A DNA stretch of 64,000 bases, taken from assembly GCA_907163375.1 (NCBI GenBank), contig CAJQUW010009023.1, positions 62,001 to 126,000 on the forward strand, given 5' to 3'. The position numbers and the translations under genes are program-made. Source of the DNA: Prostheceraeus crozeri. Taxonomy: Eukaryota; Platyhelminthes; Polycladida; Euryleptidae. The notes under the pieces were generated by a model. That model was given only the letters and a program-made list of their open reading frames with translations, was not told the origin of the DNA and made no database searches. This document shows positions 23,150-34,013 of the stretch, piece by piece. Each line of letters starts with the position of its first letter. The first letter of the stretch is position 1.

Positions 23150-25620
23150 AGATAGATGCAGAGGAACAATTTCAAGGAATTAATGGTCTTAACCAAGGAC
23201 ATCAACCTCGTCAAACGGTGGCAAGAGATGCAGTGGTAAATCTTCTAATTGACAGACGGCCGTCATCAGAAGATTTAGAGAATTCTTTGAAGAAACGAAG
23301 TGACTAATCCAACTATGACAGAGATAAATGAAGTTATAGAAAGAATGACGTGCAGGCTGATTTGTGATAGGTCACACGGAAGTGCTCAGATTGGGCAATC
23401 TTGTAAGCATCGTCCAAAAAATGTGGAGTGAGGATAGCTTGGTAGATGACTGGAGTACTACTGAGGTACTGGCTCCCATTCACAAGAGTGATGGAAGAGA
23501 AGACTTTAATAATTACAGAATGCTCATCACTGCTCTCAGTGGGATACAAGATCTTCGCGGAGGTACCTGAAAGGAGTTATAGACTTTTTTATCGCTGAAC
23601 AATCTGCTCATATCAGGCTGTCTTTGTGCCATCATAGTAAGAGTTTGGGCTGATCATGACAAACGGACCACTCAATCGATTCTCACGCCTTCCAATCGTG
23701 TCATACAACAGCGTGCCATTTATTCTTGGAGAGCCTACGTTCTCAGTCTTCAAATGAAATATGATAAACTTGAATCCGTTAATGTATTTGCTGAATAGTG
23801 CTCAAAATGTGAAAATCGCTCAATTTACACATCGCCATTTTTCAATAAGAAAGCATGTGAGCATGATAATGAATGAAGTACGGGGAGAACGATCATTTTC
23901 TGGGCTCTCTTAATGTGCTGATCATCAAAATCGGTGAGGTAATAAAAAAATAATGAGATAGTGAAGTTATCACAAAGTCATGACTCTTTCGACTGAAAAT
24001 GTCATGTTGTCACTTTTCTATGAAAATGATCATGTTTGGTATCTTCAGAATCCTTGCAATGTGGGGAGTACAAACATGTAAGTTTTATTCAAATTAGTTC
24101 AATAGTTCTTTTTCAAACTTCTTCAACATTTTTTGTCATTGCCGCTAAAGTACACAAACATGAAAGTTAAGCAATCTGCGATCAATATGACAGAACAAAG
24201 AAATGCCTTCATTATTTATTTTGTTTTGACCCGTAGTTCACCTTACATGGTGCTTGTGTACTTTAGCGGTAATAACAAAAAAAGTTGAATAAGTTTGAAA
24301 AGGAACTATTGAACTTATTTGAATAAAACTTGCATATTCGTGCTCCCCACATCGAAGGGATTCTGATGATACCAACATGAATATTTTTGATGAAAAAATG
24401 AGATCATAATATTTTCAGCAGAAGAGTCATGATAACTTTTTGATGACAGTTTTGTGATAACTTCACGATCTCATTAATTCTTCATTGCCACCGATTTTGA
24501 TGACCAGTATATCGAAAGAGAGCTCAGAAAATGATCGTTCCGCAATTACTACACTGCCCAACACACAGTGTGGCAGACAGGCAGGAGTTCTCGAGTAAGT
24601 TATCACTTTTTTCTCACTCTACTTATACTTACACAGTCCTTTTTTCATTACCTACCATTTGAATATTATCAACATTTACATTTGTGTTTTATTCTTATTT
24701 TTCACATTGGTTTTACTTACTGAATAGTTCGATTTGAGATTTAATTCATTATTAATTGTGTTTCGCCTAAGGTTAGCCCTTGCTAATTTGATTCCATGCT
24801 TGATTCATTACATACTAACATGTTTTCTTATTGAAAAATTGCGATTTGTAAATTGAGCGGCTTTCACATTTTGAGCACTCCAGCAAATACTTTAACACCC
24901 ATTTGAAGGCTGAGAATACAAGCTCTCCAATAATGTATGACATGTTGTTGCATGACACGATTGGAAGGCATGAGAATCGATCGGGTTTCAACATAACTTG
25001 GGTGGTCCGTTATTCATGATCAGCTCTGTGACTGTTAAAAGGGAAATCCACCGTCGATCAGCTGTTTATTGTTAGGCAATTTCTGTAGAAATACTTGGAA
25101 TGCAATTAGGACAGATGACATCTAATCGTCGATTTCAAGAAAGCATACGATAGTATACACAGACCAACCTTATGGAGCGTAACAAGAAATTCGGAGAAGT
25201 TTGTCTGCTACGAAGCAAGCAACTGTTGTGTGAGAGTTGGAGGCCAAGTCACAGACGCTTTTTTTGTTCTCCTCCCGACTTGAAACAGTGATGCCCTCCG
25301 GCTCCAATATTGATCAATTTCGGCTGAAGTGGGTGATGAGACAAGTGAGAACTTCGGGTGGATTGAATCTAGAAGACCTGAATTGTGACCGGTTGGCATA
25401 TGTGGATGATGTCGATTTAATGGCCGAGAGCCTGGTAGTCCTGGATAGAAAATAGGCGGATACGGTGAGGCAAGAATTCTGCCAAATAAGTGGCCGGGAC
25501 GACTGGATGGTTGTGGCGCAGAATCGAGTCAAATGGAACTGCAGTGGCAAATGGTCTGCATGGCCTGAGACCTCCGGACGGAGTGAGTATATTTGCAGAA
25601 AAGCGACAACTCGAAGACGT
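23150..25620 (+). mobile_element. RTE-like LINE relic split by a foldback element
   Basis: The upstream part (23180-23570) reads as the RT fingers region of an RTE-type LINE: NPTMTEINEVIERM, then VDDWSTTEVLAPIHKSDG and NNYRMLI in the expected order. The downstream part (25100-25620) continues with FKKAYDSIHRPTLW (the catalytic A-box region with D) and CCVRVGGQVTDAF, then LAYVDDVDLMAE, a YVDD-type catalytic box. Between them, 23649-25024 is an unrelated inverted-repeat element. Stops and frame changes occur throughout, so the LINE was dead or died after the insertion. Confidence 0.75.
23649..25024. mobile_element. Foldback element FB, copy 1
   Basis: The ends are inverted: GCTGATCATGACAAACGGAC at 23649 and its mirror GGTCCGTTATTCATGATCAGC ending at 25024. 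The inverted likeness extends deep into the element. Left segments such as GCTCAAAATGTGAAAATCGC, CTTCAGAATCCTTGC and CATTGCCGCTAAAGTACACA each have a mirrored partner on the right, with a small centre near 24180-24235. The right arm has an extra segment of about 330 bp (24540-24870) without a partner. There is no transposase. It is inserted in an RTE-like LINE, which dates it as younger than that LINE. A truncated second copy lies at 58010-59013. Confidence 0.85.
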
Positions 25621-26213
25621 GTTTAATTTGATATAGATTAAATAATTTTAAAATACAAAGTAAATACATGCAAGGAAATGAGAACTAACTTATTTTAAGC
25701 ACTTTCAACAACTCTAGTCATAATAAGAAAGGGTCATTAAGCAAAGGATGCTAAATAGTCTTGCTTCAAAAGCTAAAAACATTCAACTCATGTAAGGGGC
25801 CAGCTATGAAAGGAGATTAAGTGAAAATACTGAAATCGAGACATGCACAACTGGAAATTAGCATAGAGAACATAAATAAATGATTTTTGTTTTCTTTTAT
25901 TCAATTCAGTAGAAAGATAATTTTTGTCTTATTTATTCAATTCAATAGAAGGAATGTCTGTTTGAAATTCACAAAGGAAGTACTCGTGTGGTGTGTCATG
26001 TACTTCCTGATTGATTCAAAATGAAATGACTGAAGTATCAAAGATTACATACTACACCTGATTTTCACTACCAGTATTTCAGATTTGCATTAAGCAAGTT
26101 AGTGAAGTTTCGACGGGCATTCATTAAATACGGCTCGCATCACTTTAAACACACTCGCCTAAGTTAGTGCGCCTGCAATAATCAAAATTTGACGCTTTTT
26201 GCAAACACATTGA
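25621..26213. other. Non-coding, nothing recognised
   Basis: AT-rich; a TTTTGTTTTCTTTTATTCAATT phrase is loosely repeated near 25890 and 25925. No gene. Confidence 0.4.
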
Positions 26214-26388
26214 AAATAGAATAATTGAATATTGAGTTGCATTCTCAGTTGAAAAATGGAAACAGACCTAAATACATGTAGCTGCCATTTCATTCAATGT
26301 CAGGAATTATCAGAAGGCGTAATTTACATCTCAGGTCTGTTTCCATTTTTCAACTGAGGATGCAATTCAATATTTAATTATTCTATTT
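26214..26388. mobile_element. MITE with long terminal inverted repeats
   Basis: A 175-bp element whose first ~75 bases (AAATAGAATAATTGAATATT onward, through GTTGAAAAATGGAAACAGAC) are mirrored at its right end (GTCTGTTTCCATTTTTCAAC through AATTATTCTATTT). The arms are nearly identical, so it can fold into one hairpin. A one-armed copy lies at 44466-44577. Confidence 0.85.
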
Positions 26389-26728
26389 ATACCAGCATTT
26401 CAGTCTACGAATTTATAGCAATCTCCTTTTCATAATTTGCATTTTGCAATTAAAGAACTCACAGTCTTACACACAACCCAAATGAAGATAATGACTGGAA
26501 CAGTCCTATAATATTAGATTAATTAATATTTTTGAGTAGGCTATATTGGAATGTCAATTAAATCTAATTAAATGATATGTGAGCGAAGTGTTCGACTACT
26601 CATCGCTTCATCGGTTTCTCGGTTCTTGCTCAATTGTGCATATGTACTAGTATGGACCTAACATGAAACTATGCTGTAGAGCCACATTGATCCATGCAAA
26701 TACTTACTACACCTTCCATATTTTTCAG

Positions 26729-26930
26729 GAGCCTATTCACATTGGTGGATCGTCCAACTTCCCGAAATCTTCGGTATCGATTGATGGAATGGATATTCGC
26801 ACGAATGGTGCCGCCCAAGACCACATAAATTTTGCGATGGCTTTTCTAGTTTTCAATTTATGTCACGGACCTTCGCGGGAAGAAACTTTGAAGTGCCTCG
26901 AGTGCTCTCTGAACACCAGAATGAATTTCA
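26729..26930 (+). CDS. Probable internal host exon, product unidentified
   Basis: A clean acceptor (CCTTCCATATTTTTCAG) precedes GAGCCTATTCAC, and a good donor (TTTCA followed by GTAAGAAATG) ends the exon at 26930. The 202-bp exon is open in the frame EPIHIGGSSNF...NTRMNF and is distinctly GC-richer than its surroundings. It contains a hydrophobic segment INFAMAFLVFNLCHG and a CLEC pair of cysteines; it ends in phase 1. I do not recognise the protein. It may belong to the same plus-strand gene as the exons at 33573 and 34372, but the phases do not join 26930 directly to 33573, so at least one exon would be missing. Confidence 0.5.
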
Positions 26931-27275
26931 GTAAGAAATGCTCCGAGCATTATATGAGAACTCTGAACTTTATTTGACCCTCAATCAAGCGCATTAATGG
27001 AAAATTTTCTTATTTGTTTATTGTTGCAAATAAGTATGACATCAAGCTGATTTATAGCCGAATTAGTAATCTATGAGCAACTTTTAAGATTGTGACATAT
27101 AATCTGATTTTGGATCTGATTGAGGGCCTAAAAAATGAATAATGTTTTCTACCCGCAGTATAATAGCATGCAGAAATACTTGAAATTGTTTGAAATCCGC
27201 AATAATGACACAATGTAGGCCTGTAACTTCTATCTTTCAAAGTAATTGTTGATTTATTGACTTTGACAACATGTA

Positions 27276-28520
27276 CAGGATGACCAGTTAAGGACGCCGG
27301 ATTGAATTCAATAGCCATATCCACGATACTGAAGATATGTTATTAATTAAATCCCTGGATTATTTACAAAGGTATGTAACTTCATTTTGCATTGTCAATT
27401 TGCTATGAATTTGATGCAGAAGTTGCATTGGGTGAGTTCCATTTATAATGGTAATAGAACACCTGGCACAGTCACACAACTTGCCATTTGTATTATTGGA
27501 TAGAAAATCCCAGGGCATCTTTATGCCATAGGTCACAGCAGTTGCCCCCTTAGTACAATTACCCTTACAAAGTTCAAGTTGCACAACATTTTGAAACCTG
27601 CGACCATACAGTTCGCCAAGATTGTGCCAATTTTGCGCTTAAGAATCAGCAAGTGAATCCAATGTTTACGAGGAGAACAATCTTTAGCGACGAGACCTAT
27701 TTTCATCTCGACGATTGCGTACAGAAACAAAATTTTCGAATATGGGCCACAGACGATCCTCAAGTGAGGATCGATTACCCTACATGAGAAGCCATTGCAA
27801 CCCGACCAATGTGCGGTATGGTGTGGTGGAGTGATTAGACCATATTTTTTGAAAATGAAAATGGAGTTGTAAATGTAAATGGCGATTGTCATTCAAGGAT
27901 GATAAATGAGTTTCTTCGCCTCAACTCGAAACCTTAGATGAACAAGACTTATGGTTACAACTAGATGGTGCAACTAAACATACTGCACGAGAAACCACAC
28001 AGTTCATCAGAGAATAATTTCCTGATCGCCTTTTCTCCAGCAATGGTTATCATCGATGGATGGCCACCAGGATCATGTGTCTTGTCCCCATATGATTTCC
28101 ATGATGATTTCTATCTGGGCTATGTGAAATCGCGGGCATGTAAAAAACCAACAGGATTGCTCAATTAAAGCACGAGATCCGAGGTGTAATTGGTGGAATA
28201 ACGTCAAACTTGTGTGAAAGAGTGATTGAACATTTCCTTCTTAGAATAAGAGTAGGCTGTGACTGCAGAGGTGGTCATTTAAAGGATGGAGTTTTTCATA
28301 AGTCAATATGCAGACTGTGGATGAAAAATTGTCTTGTGAATGCAATATCAAACATATTTAATCCTTTTTTTTGTATTTCAATTAATTTCCTTGTAAACCG
28401 ACAATGCAAAATGAAGTTGCATACCTATGTAGATATTCTGGGCAACAAATCAATAACATATCAGTAGCATTGTGGACATGTCTATTGAATTAAATCCAGT
28501 GTCCTGAACCGGACACCCTG
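27276..28520 (+). mobile_element. Mariner-like transposon relic with imperfect TIRs
   Basis: The ends are CAGGATGACCAGTTAAGGAC at 27276 and, mirrored, CAGGGTGTCCGGTTCAGGAC ending at 28520. Both are flanked by TA, the target duplication of this superfamily. The inverted repeats stay recognisable for about 125 bp, through GGTATGYAACTTCATTTTGC. The interior (27560-28310) reads on the plus strand as a broken transposase: TIFSDETYFHLDDCVQKQNF with the first catalytic D, WATDDPQV, then LDGATKHTARETTQFIRE with the second D. Later parts are too eroded to call. The 1245-bp element is older than its neighbour at 29571 judging by the diverged ends. Confidence 0.85.
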
Positions 28521-29570
28521 TATTTGCTCATTGAAATTAGTTTTCTAGAATTTGAATGGTTTTGCTCATTTGATTTTGTTATTTAATCATCACAAGTGTT
28601 TGTTTGGTCATTCTATCTAGTTTAATTTTCTTGATTTCAAAAAATACTTGTGCATTTTTTAACACCATGATTTTCATTTTTAAATCTTGTGTCATCATAT
28701 GTTTACTTGAGAAGATATACCGTTTTGCTTGCACTTGCCGAAGTATATGAAAAAACAAATAGAGAGAGACAAACATTTCATTACTCTCAAAAATGTGAAA
28801 TGCGCTGTTGATGTGGACAATTTTGTGTCATTAGTAGTGCGCATGAGTAGGCCTACTAATGAAATTGACGACCGTGAACTGCTTCCTATAAGTCTCCTAT
28901 AAGGCCCGTGTGAAAGATCTCATTGAGTTAAATTGCTCCAATGTCACACTTGGATTATCTATGTCACCGAAATCAAAAATTCTTTGTGCAACCTAAGGGA
29001 AGATTTCGATCTGTTTTAAAAAATACATATAGTATGAATTAATAAAATAGTTATGAGTTTGATAGAATTTCTGTGTTCTCAATTGTCTTATTATTAAGTG
29101 AGATTTCGTAATGTGTAGATATAGAACAATTGCATTATCGCATTGCAAAATTATGACGCAATCTTCGCTTGGGTAGTTAAAGTAATTTCTGATGCATCCG
29201 CTCTCATGTCAAAGGTAATCCAAGTATATGGCGTTGAAGCAGTATAGTGTGCTATCTCTTTTGAGAGCTGAGAGTTGAATTTTTGGGGTTTGCAATGCTG
29301 CAAATTTTGAATTTCCGTAATTTGCATCAAGCATCTAGAATGGAGTTTTCCGATGCCCTCTGAGCTCTCAAGTGTGATAGCACCTTCAATGAGACTTTTC
29401 ACATGTGTTGAGAAGTGATTGAATTTGACTATAACAATGTGCAGCATGAAGTTCGCTATCGTAAGCTTCAGTGGTACTCATGCGATCCACTGATGTCGCT
29501 AAAATAGTTCCATGTCAACATCTTATACTGTACATGCATGAATATGGTAAAACTCTGAGTGTAAGTTCTA
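28521..29570. other. Non-coding, nothing recognised
   Basis: Short chance frames only. Lies between two mariner-like elements and may be intronic if the exons at 26729 and 34372 belong to one gene. Confidence 0.4.
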
Positions 29571-29763
29571 CAGGGTGACACAGCTAAAGGTTCAATTTTC
29601 ATTCGCCTCCTATTCATGTGAAACAAGCAATACGGTGTCACTATTGCCTGTAATGTGATCATTAGAATATAGCATTTTGTAATTCATAACTTTTCTTCTC
29701 GTTCGTGCTCTATATCTATGATTTTTCCTCATAGCTTTAGAACTATCAAAATTGATAATTTTT
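29571..29763 (+). repeat. Left terminal inverted repeat (193 bp)
   Basis: Starts CAGGGTGACACAG and ends ATTGATAATTTTT; identical to the reverse complement of 31101-31293 by eye. A TA dinucleotide at 29569-29570 is the left half of the target duplication. Confidence 0.95.
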
Positions 29764-29958
29764 CCTATGATTTTTTAATTTCCTAGAAAGTTGCACTTGT
29801 CTCGTATGTCAAACAAGCAACCTGAAGGCTATGATTATTTGAAATTTTCAAATTGAAGTTATTCGATTTTTACGTTCAAGTGTTATTGAGATTTCATTCA
29901 CAACCATTGATTAGTGTTGATGAAACGTCGAATTTTCTTGTAACAGTAGCAGTCTCTG

Positions 29959-31002
29959 ATGGCTTATCCCATTAAACAGCGAGCTAAATGTGCGGCTTGG
30001 TATGAGTGTATGGAGAGTGTTACTCTTGTGCAACGAAAATTTCGTGCAGTATTTGGCAAAAACGTAGACACTCCCTCAAGTAGCACAATCAAGAAGTGGC
30101 ATGTCCTCCTGATGGAGACTGGCAGTGTTCTTGATCAAACAAGAGACAGATCAAAAACTGTAACATCTCCAGACAAATGTGATGAGGTCCGGAATCTTTT
30201 TGAATCTGAGCCTCATGCCAGTTTAAGAAGCGCATCTTCACAATTACATGTGAGCCGCGAATCCGTCAGGCGATGTTTGAAAAACATGGGATTTCATCCC
30301 TATAAAATGGAAATTGTTCAGTCACTGAGTGAGGAAGACAGGACGTGTCGGTTGAACTTCGCTTCTGAAGAGCTTCGCAGAATTTCTTCCTCCAGCCACT
30401 TGATGCATTTAACATTCTCTGACGAAGCCCACTTCATCCTTGACGGGTCGGTAAATCGACACAACTGCCGTTATTGGTCAACTGACAATCCGCATTGGTA
30501 TCATGAGCAGCCTTTACACTCAGAAAGGACAACCGTATGGGCCGCAATATCCACATCCAAAGTCTTCGGCCCTTTTTTCTTTGATAATTCAATTAATTCC
30601 GATCGCTATCTTGAAATGCTGAAAAGTGAATTCTACCCAACGCTGAGCAAAACTGAGAAAAAGACCATGGTTTTCATGCATGATGGCGCTCCACCTCACT
30701 GGGGTCTTTGTGTGCGCACTTGGCTAGATCAGCATTTTCCACAACGTTGGATGGGACGCGGATCTCCAACGAAGCCATGGCCACCTCGATCTCCAGATCT
30801 AACCCCGTGTGACTTTTTTCTGTGGGGATTTATCAAATCCAAAGTTTATGAGAGGCCGTTACAAGACATCGCCGATTTGAAGCATCGAATCATAAGTGCT
30901 TTCCACCTGGTGACATCAGAAATGTTATCAAACAGTTTCGACGATTATCGTCGTCGTCTTCACGTCGTCATCGAACAGGAAGGAGGACATTGTGAATGCT
31001 GA
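29959..31002 (+). CDS. Mariner-like (DD41D-group) transposase
   Basis: The 347-residue enzyme cuts and joins transposon ends in the nucleus and recognises the flanking inverted repeats. The N-terminal ~110 residues form the paired-type HTH region, with SSSTIKKWHVLLMETGSVLD (41-60) and HVSRESVRRCLKNMGF (97-112). The DDE domain has TFSDEAHF (D155), FMHDGAPPHWG (D242) and SPDLTPCDFFLWGFIKSKVY (D285). There are 42 residues between the second and third D, one more than the DD41D group that it most resembles. Length and motif order match full-length relatives. The ATG at 29959 gives a natural N-terminus (MAYPIKQRAK). There are no stops or frame changes, and no intron is needed. Confidence 0.93.
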   Translation: MAYPIKQRAKCAAWYECMESVTLVQRKFRAVFGKNVDTPSSSTIKKWHVLLMETGSVLDQTRDRSKTVTSPDKCDEVRNLFESEPHASLRSASSQLHVSRESVRRCLKNMGFHPYKMEIVQSLSEEDRTCRLNFASEELRRISSSSHLMHLTFSDEAHFILDGSVNRHNCRYWSTDNPHWYHEQPLHSERTTVWAAISTSKVFGPFFFDNSINSDRYLEMLKSEFYPTLSKTEKKTMVFMHDGAPPHWGLCVRTWLDQHFPQRWMGRGSPTKPWPPRSPDLTPCDFFLWGFIKSKVYERPLQDIADLKHRIISAFHLVTSEMLSNSFDDYRRRLHVVIEQEGGHCEC

Positions 31003-31100
31003 TTTTTTATCTTTAAAAAAATTGCAATTTCTGAAGTTATTTTGAGCTTTCTATTGACTTTCATAAACATTTAGAATGTGGAACTTAAATAATAATTGTC

Positions 31101-31293
31101 AAAAATTATCAATTTTGATAGTTCTAAAGCTATGAGGAAAAATCATAGATATAGAGCACGAACGAGAAGAAAAGTTATGAATTACAAAATGCTATATTCT
31201 AATGATCACATTACAGGCAATAGTGACACCGTATTGCTTGTTTCACATGAATAGGAGGCGAATGAAAATTGAACCTTTAGCTGTGTCACCCTG
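31101..31293 (-). repeat. Right terminal inverted repeat (193 bp)
   Basis: Mirror image of 29571-29763 with no mismatch seen; followed by TA at 31294-31295, the other half of the target duplication. The transposase stop codon is about 100 bp inside it. Confidence 0.95.
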
Positions 31294-31691
31294 TATTTCA
31301 CTTTTCTGATAAGTACTAAAAGGCTATTTCTTTTCAAACATGCATGCATTGTTGCAGAAAATTCTTCAGTACTTATGAGTCCACAGCTTATCGAGAAACA
31401 TGAATTCAACATTATCGCCATGGTCTGTGGGCTTATATAAGCGGGCATGCGTTATTTCAAAATTTAGAAATTTAGATCAGATAAAGCGACCAAACGACCT
31501 AAATCTAATGACTGTTCTAGAGTAAGTGTCGTGGCAGTTCAGAAACTTTATTCAAATCATACGAGTACTATATGGTTTGTCTAAAATACTCTATGTATTT
31601 AAGCAATCTAGCAAACAACAGTGGCTAAGTAATTAAATTAAATGAGCAAAAACTTAAATCAATGACTAAACAACTTATTTTAGATTACAAG
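31294..31691. other. Non-coding, nothing recognised
   Basis: No exon signals or repeats noticed between the mariner-like element and the following foldback. Confidence 0.4.
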
Positions 31692-32421
31692 AGGTGCTAC
31701 TCCGGCAGACACAGTGAGTTTCTGCAGGGAGCCAGGCCAAAAGTGAGATTTTCACAGAATTACGTTCATCCTATGCCTACTACAAATTTGCAGGCCTGCT
31801 GTGTTCTGCCTGGTTTCTCTTCTTGTCAGGCAGGATCAAAGAAATACACATGTTAATCCAATGGGACGCAGATTGAAGTTTTTGGCAACAATGAAACTTT
31901 TTATGTTTTCTTATGCTGAGTGAAAGTACTAAGTCTAAAGACATGATTTTTGACATGGAATTTCCTCAGGTCATTTCCTATCATGTTCAGGTACTTCTGT
32001 CTATGAGGCTAAATATATGTTGAATTGGTAAGCTTCTTATGTCGACAAGACAAGCATTTTTGTCAATTTGATGCGTATTTGACCACATTCTTGTATACAT
32101 CGCCGATAAGAAGCATGATAATAACACATAAACATGATAGGAAATGACCTGAAGACATTCCATGTCAAAAATTATTACTCTAGACTTTTCACTCAGTAGT
32201 AGAAAACATAGAGAGTTTCATTTATCAAAAAACTCCAATCTGCATCCCATTGGATTAAAATGTGCCTTTCCTTGATCGTGTCTGACAAGAAGAGGAACCA
32301 GGCAGAACTCGATAGACGTGCAGATTCGTAGTAGGCACAGGATATACGCATTCTGTGAAAGTCTCAGTTTCGGCCTCTTTCCCTGGAGAAAATCATTGTG
32401 GCTGCCGGACTGTGTAGTGTA
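31692..32421. mobile_element. Foldback element, arms about 300 bp
   Basis: The left arm (31692-31992) contains CTCCGGCAGACACAGTGAG, GGGAGCCAGGCCAAAAGTGAG, CCTATGCCTACTACAAATTT and ATTTCCTCAGGTCATTTCC. The right arm (32133-32421) carries each in mirrored order (GGAAATGACCTGAAGAC through TGGCTGCCGGACTGTGTAGT). The centre of about 140 bp is unpaired. No transposase. Arms differ by roughly one base in five to ten, so it is moderately old. Confidence 0.75.
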
Positions 32422-33572
32422 GGTAAATGTTGAATAAATGCCTATCACACGAAACAGGTCTAGCTATCCTTATTTTTTGTTCGCATTGATCATGCCGTCT
32501 TTTTTGCCTACTGCGTATTTCTGCATCGAATACAGCATTGTGTTCTACACGTTGAAAAAATAAGATTACAATAAGTCTCGATTGATGATTTGTCAACTAC
32601 AAAATTTGTTATGAAATTGTGTTAGTGATTAAGTTATAGGACAGAACGAATAAGCTATCAGCGTTCAACATCCTCCACCAGCCAATATTGTTCGCAGTGG
32701 TCATGTCGATGTACTGTGGTTTAAGTAATGTGAAGAAAGATCTTTCTTCATTCCAGTGGTGAGGAAGTATTGATTGTGGGATGAAGATATGTGCGCTGTT
32801 TACTCTATCGACATCGAACGGGTTGTTCAGGTACTTTTTCAAGAAATTGTCTATTAGCTTGTTCTAAGTCGTGCTGTTGTTCTATGGTCGCAGACTAAAC
32901 ATCAATCGAGAAAGTTGCTTCTTTTTCTTTTGACGCACTACTTGTACATTTTTACATTTTATACATATTAACTTTTCCAGATAGCCTCATCCACCGAAAG
33001 ATGGGTATTCATGTGTTTGCGAGCCAAATGAATAGAATTTCGCGTATTTGCTCGCATGTGCATATTTGCTCAATATGTTGTTGAATCGGCACAAAAAGAT
33101 TGTAATTATTCTTGTTAACAGAGTCATTTTGTTAAAGATGGTGCCACACATATCTTGTGTAAACATATGAACTTGTCGCAACAGTTCAGAATTTTTTCAT
33201 ATAAGGACTTTTTTTGATCGTTGGTTGCTTTTCCTGCTGACGAAACTAAAATGTGACTCACTGGTGTCGATATTTGTGTTTGATGACATGTGATTTTCGT
33301 TCGCCCATTGTTTTATGATAATTTTCAATTTGTGTGTTTTGAAAAAAATTGACTTTGTCTGGTTTCCCTGTGGGAGTGCTCATTAGTCCTGCTAAGAAGT
33401 ACCTATCATTCTATGATTATGTAAACTTCTGAAATATTTGCATATATTTTTTACAACGTTGCACATCATTTGGAAACACATGAAACCTTTACAATGAAAA
33501 TAAAATTTTGTGTACTAATAAATTTGCTTTCTATGTATCTCCTGATGGTCTCTCTGGAACCGTTTATTTTAG
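32422..33572. other. Non-coding, nothing recognised
   Basis: AT-rich, short chance frames only. The last 70 bases contain a TACTAAT branch-point-like string (33513-33519) and a pyrimidine-rich run leading to the possible exon at 33573. Confidence 0.4.
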
Positions 33573-33651
33573 TCCTCGTCTCTCAAGTATCAATGATAAA
33601 AACATCATTGATGATTACATAGCTCGGAATAGACAAAAATTAATTGATCAG
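33573..33651 (+). CDS. Possible small internal exon
   Basis: An acceptor CGTTTATTTTAG precedes 33573 and a donor CAG followed by GTGGGAATG ends the exon. Its frame reads PRLSSINDKNII and then ARNRQKLIDQ, and it ends on a codon boundary, which fits the phase-0 start of the terminal exon at 34372. The frame is also open upstream of the acceptor (from 33484), so the left border is uncertain. The product is not recognised. Confidence 0.3.
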
Positions 33652-33829
33652 GTGGGAATGCTAGTAAATAATTATAGGGAAAGCTATTTAGTGAATTCCA
33701 ATAGCAAAAAATTCTGCATCCGTAGTCTACTAATGTAGTGAAATCAGTAGTGCAGTCTCATGCGAAATTGTACGTGGCTATGCATTTTGCGGTGAAGCGA
33801 GCCAATAGGAATGCAGGAATTGCATGAAC
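33652..33829. other. Non-coding gap before the CGCCAC-rich repeat
   Basis: Would be intronic if the exons on either side belong to one gene. Nothing else seen. Confidence 0.3.
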
Positions 33830-34013
33830 TCACAGCAACACTCGCCACGAATTCGCCTGCAATTGGCAACAATAGGGCGTGGCATGATAATGTTTAACAG
33901 CTGTATTAGTTCGTGGCGAGTGTTGGCCACTCGTACTTCCTGGTGTTCACTTTTGTTGCCAATGTTTCGTGGTGAGTTAGTGGCGACTTTGGTGGCGAGG
34001 CATTTACAGTGTA
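33830..34013 (-). repeat. CGCCACGAA-rich repeat, copy 2 (inverted)
   Basis: Read on the minus strand, it starts ACACTGTAAATGCCTCGCC, then has CGCCACTAACTCACCACGAA and several further CGCCACGAA or GCCAACA motifs. It matches the start of 10266-10620 in opposite orientation. It lies in the presumed intron between two possible exons. Confidence 0.6.

Larger units (their letters stand above)
29571..31293 (+). mobile_element. Intact-looking mariner-like transposon
   Basis: A 1723-bp element beginning CAGGGTGACACAGCTAAAGG and ending in its mirror, flanked by TA on both sides. The left inverted repeat (29571-29763) and right inverted repeat (31101-31293) are 193 bp each, and I find no mismatch when I compare them base by base. 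It carries one open transposase gene in the middle. Identical repeats plus an uninterrupted gene mean it inserted recently and may still be mobile. Confidence 0.95.

Noticed and set aside
10266-34013. A single 23.7-kb giant transposon
   Set aside because: Only the two ends suggest it. The interior holds unrelated elements and possible host exons with no candidate transposase or capsid gene of its own.
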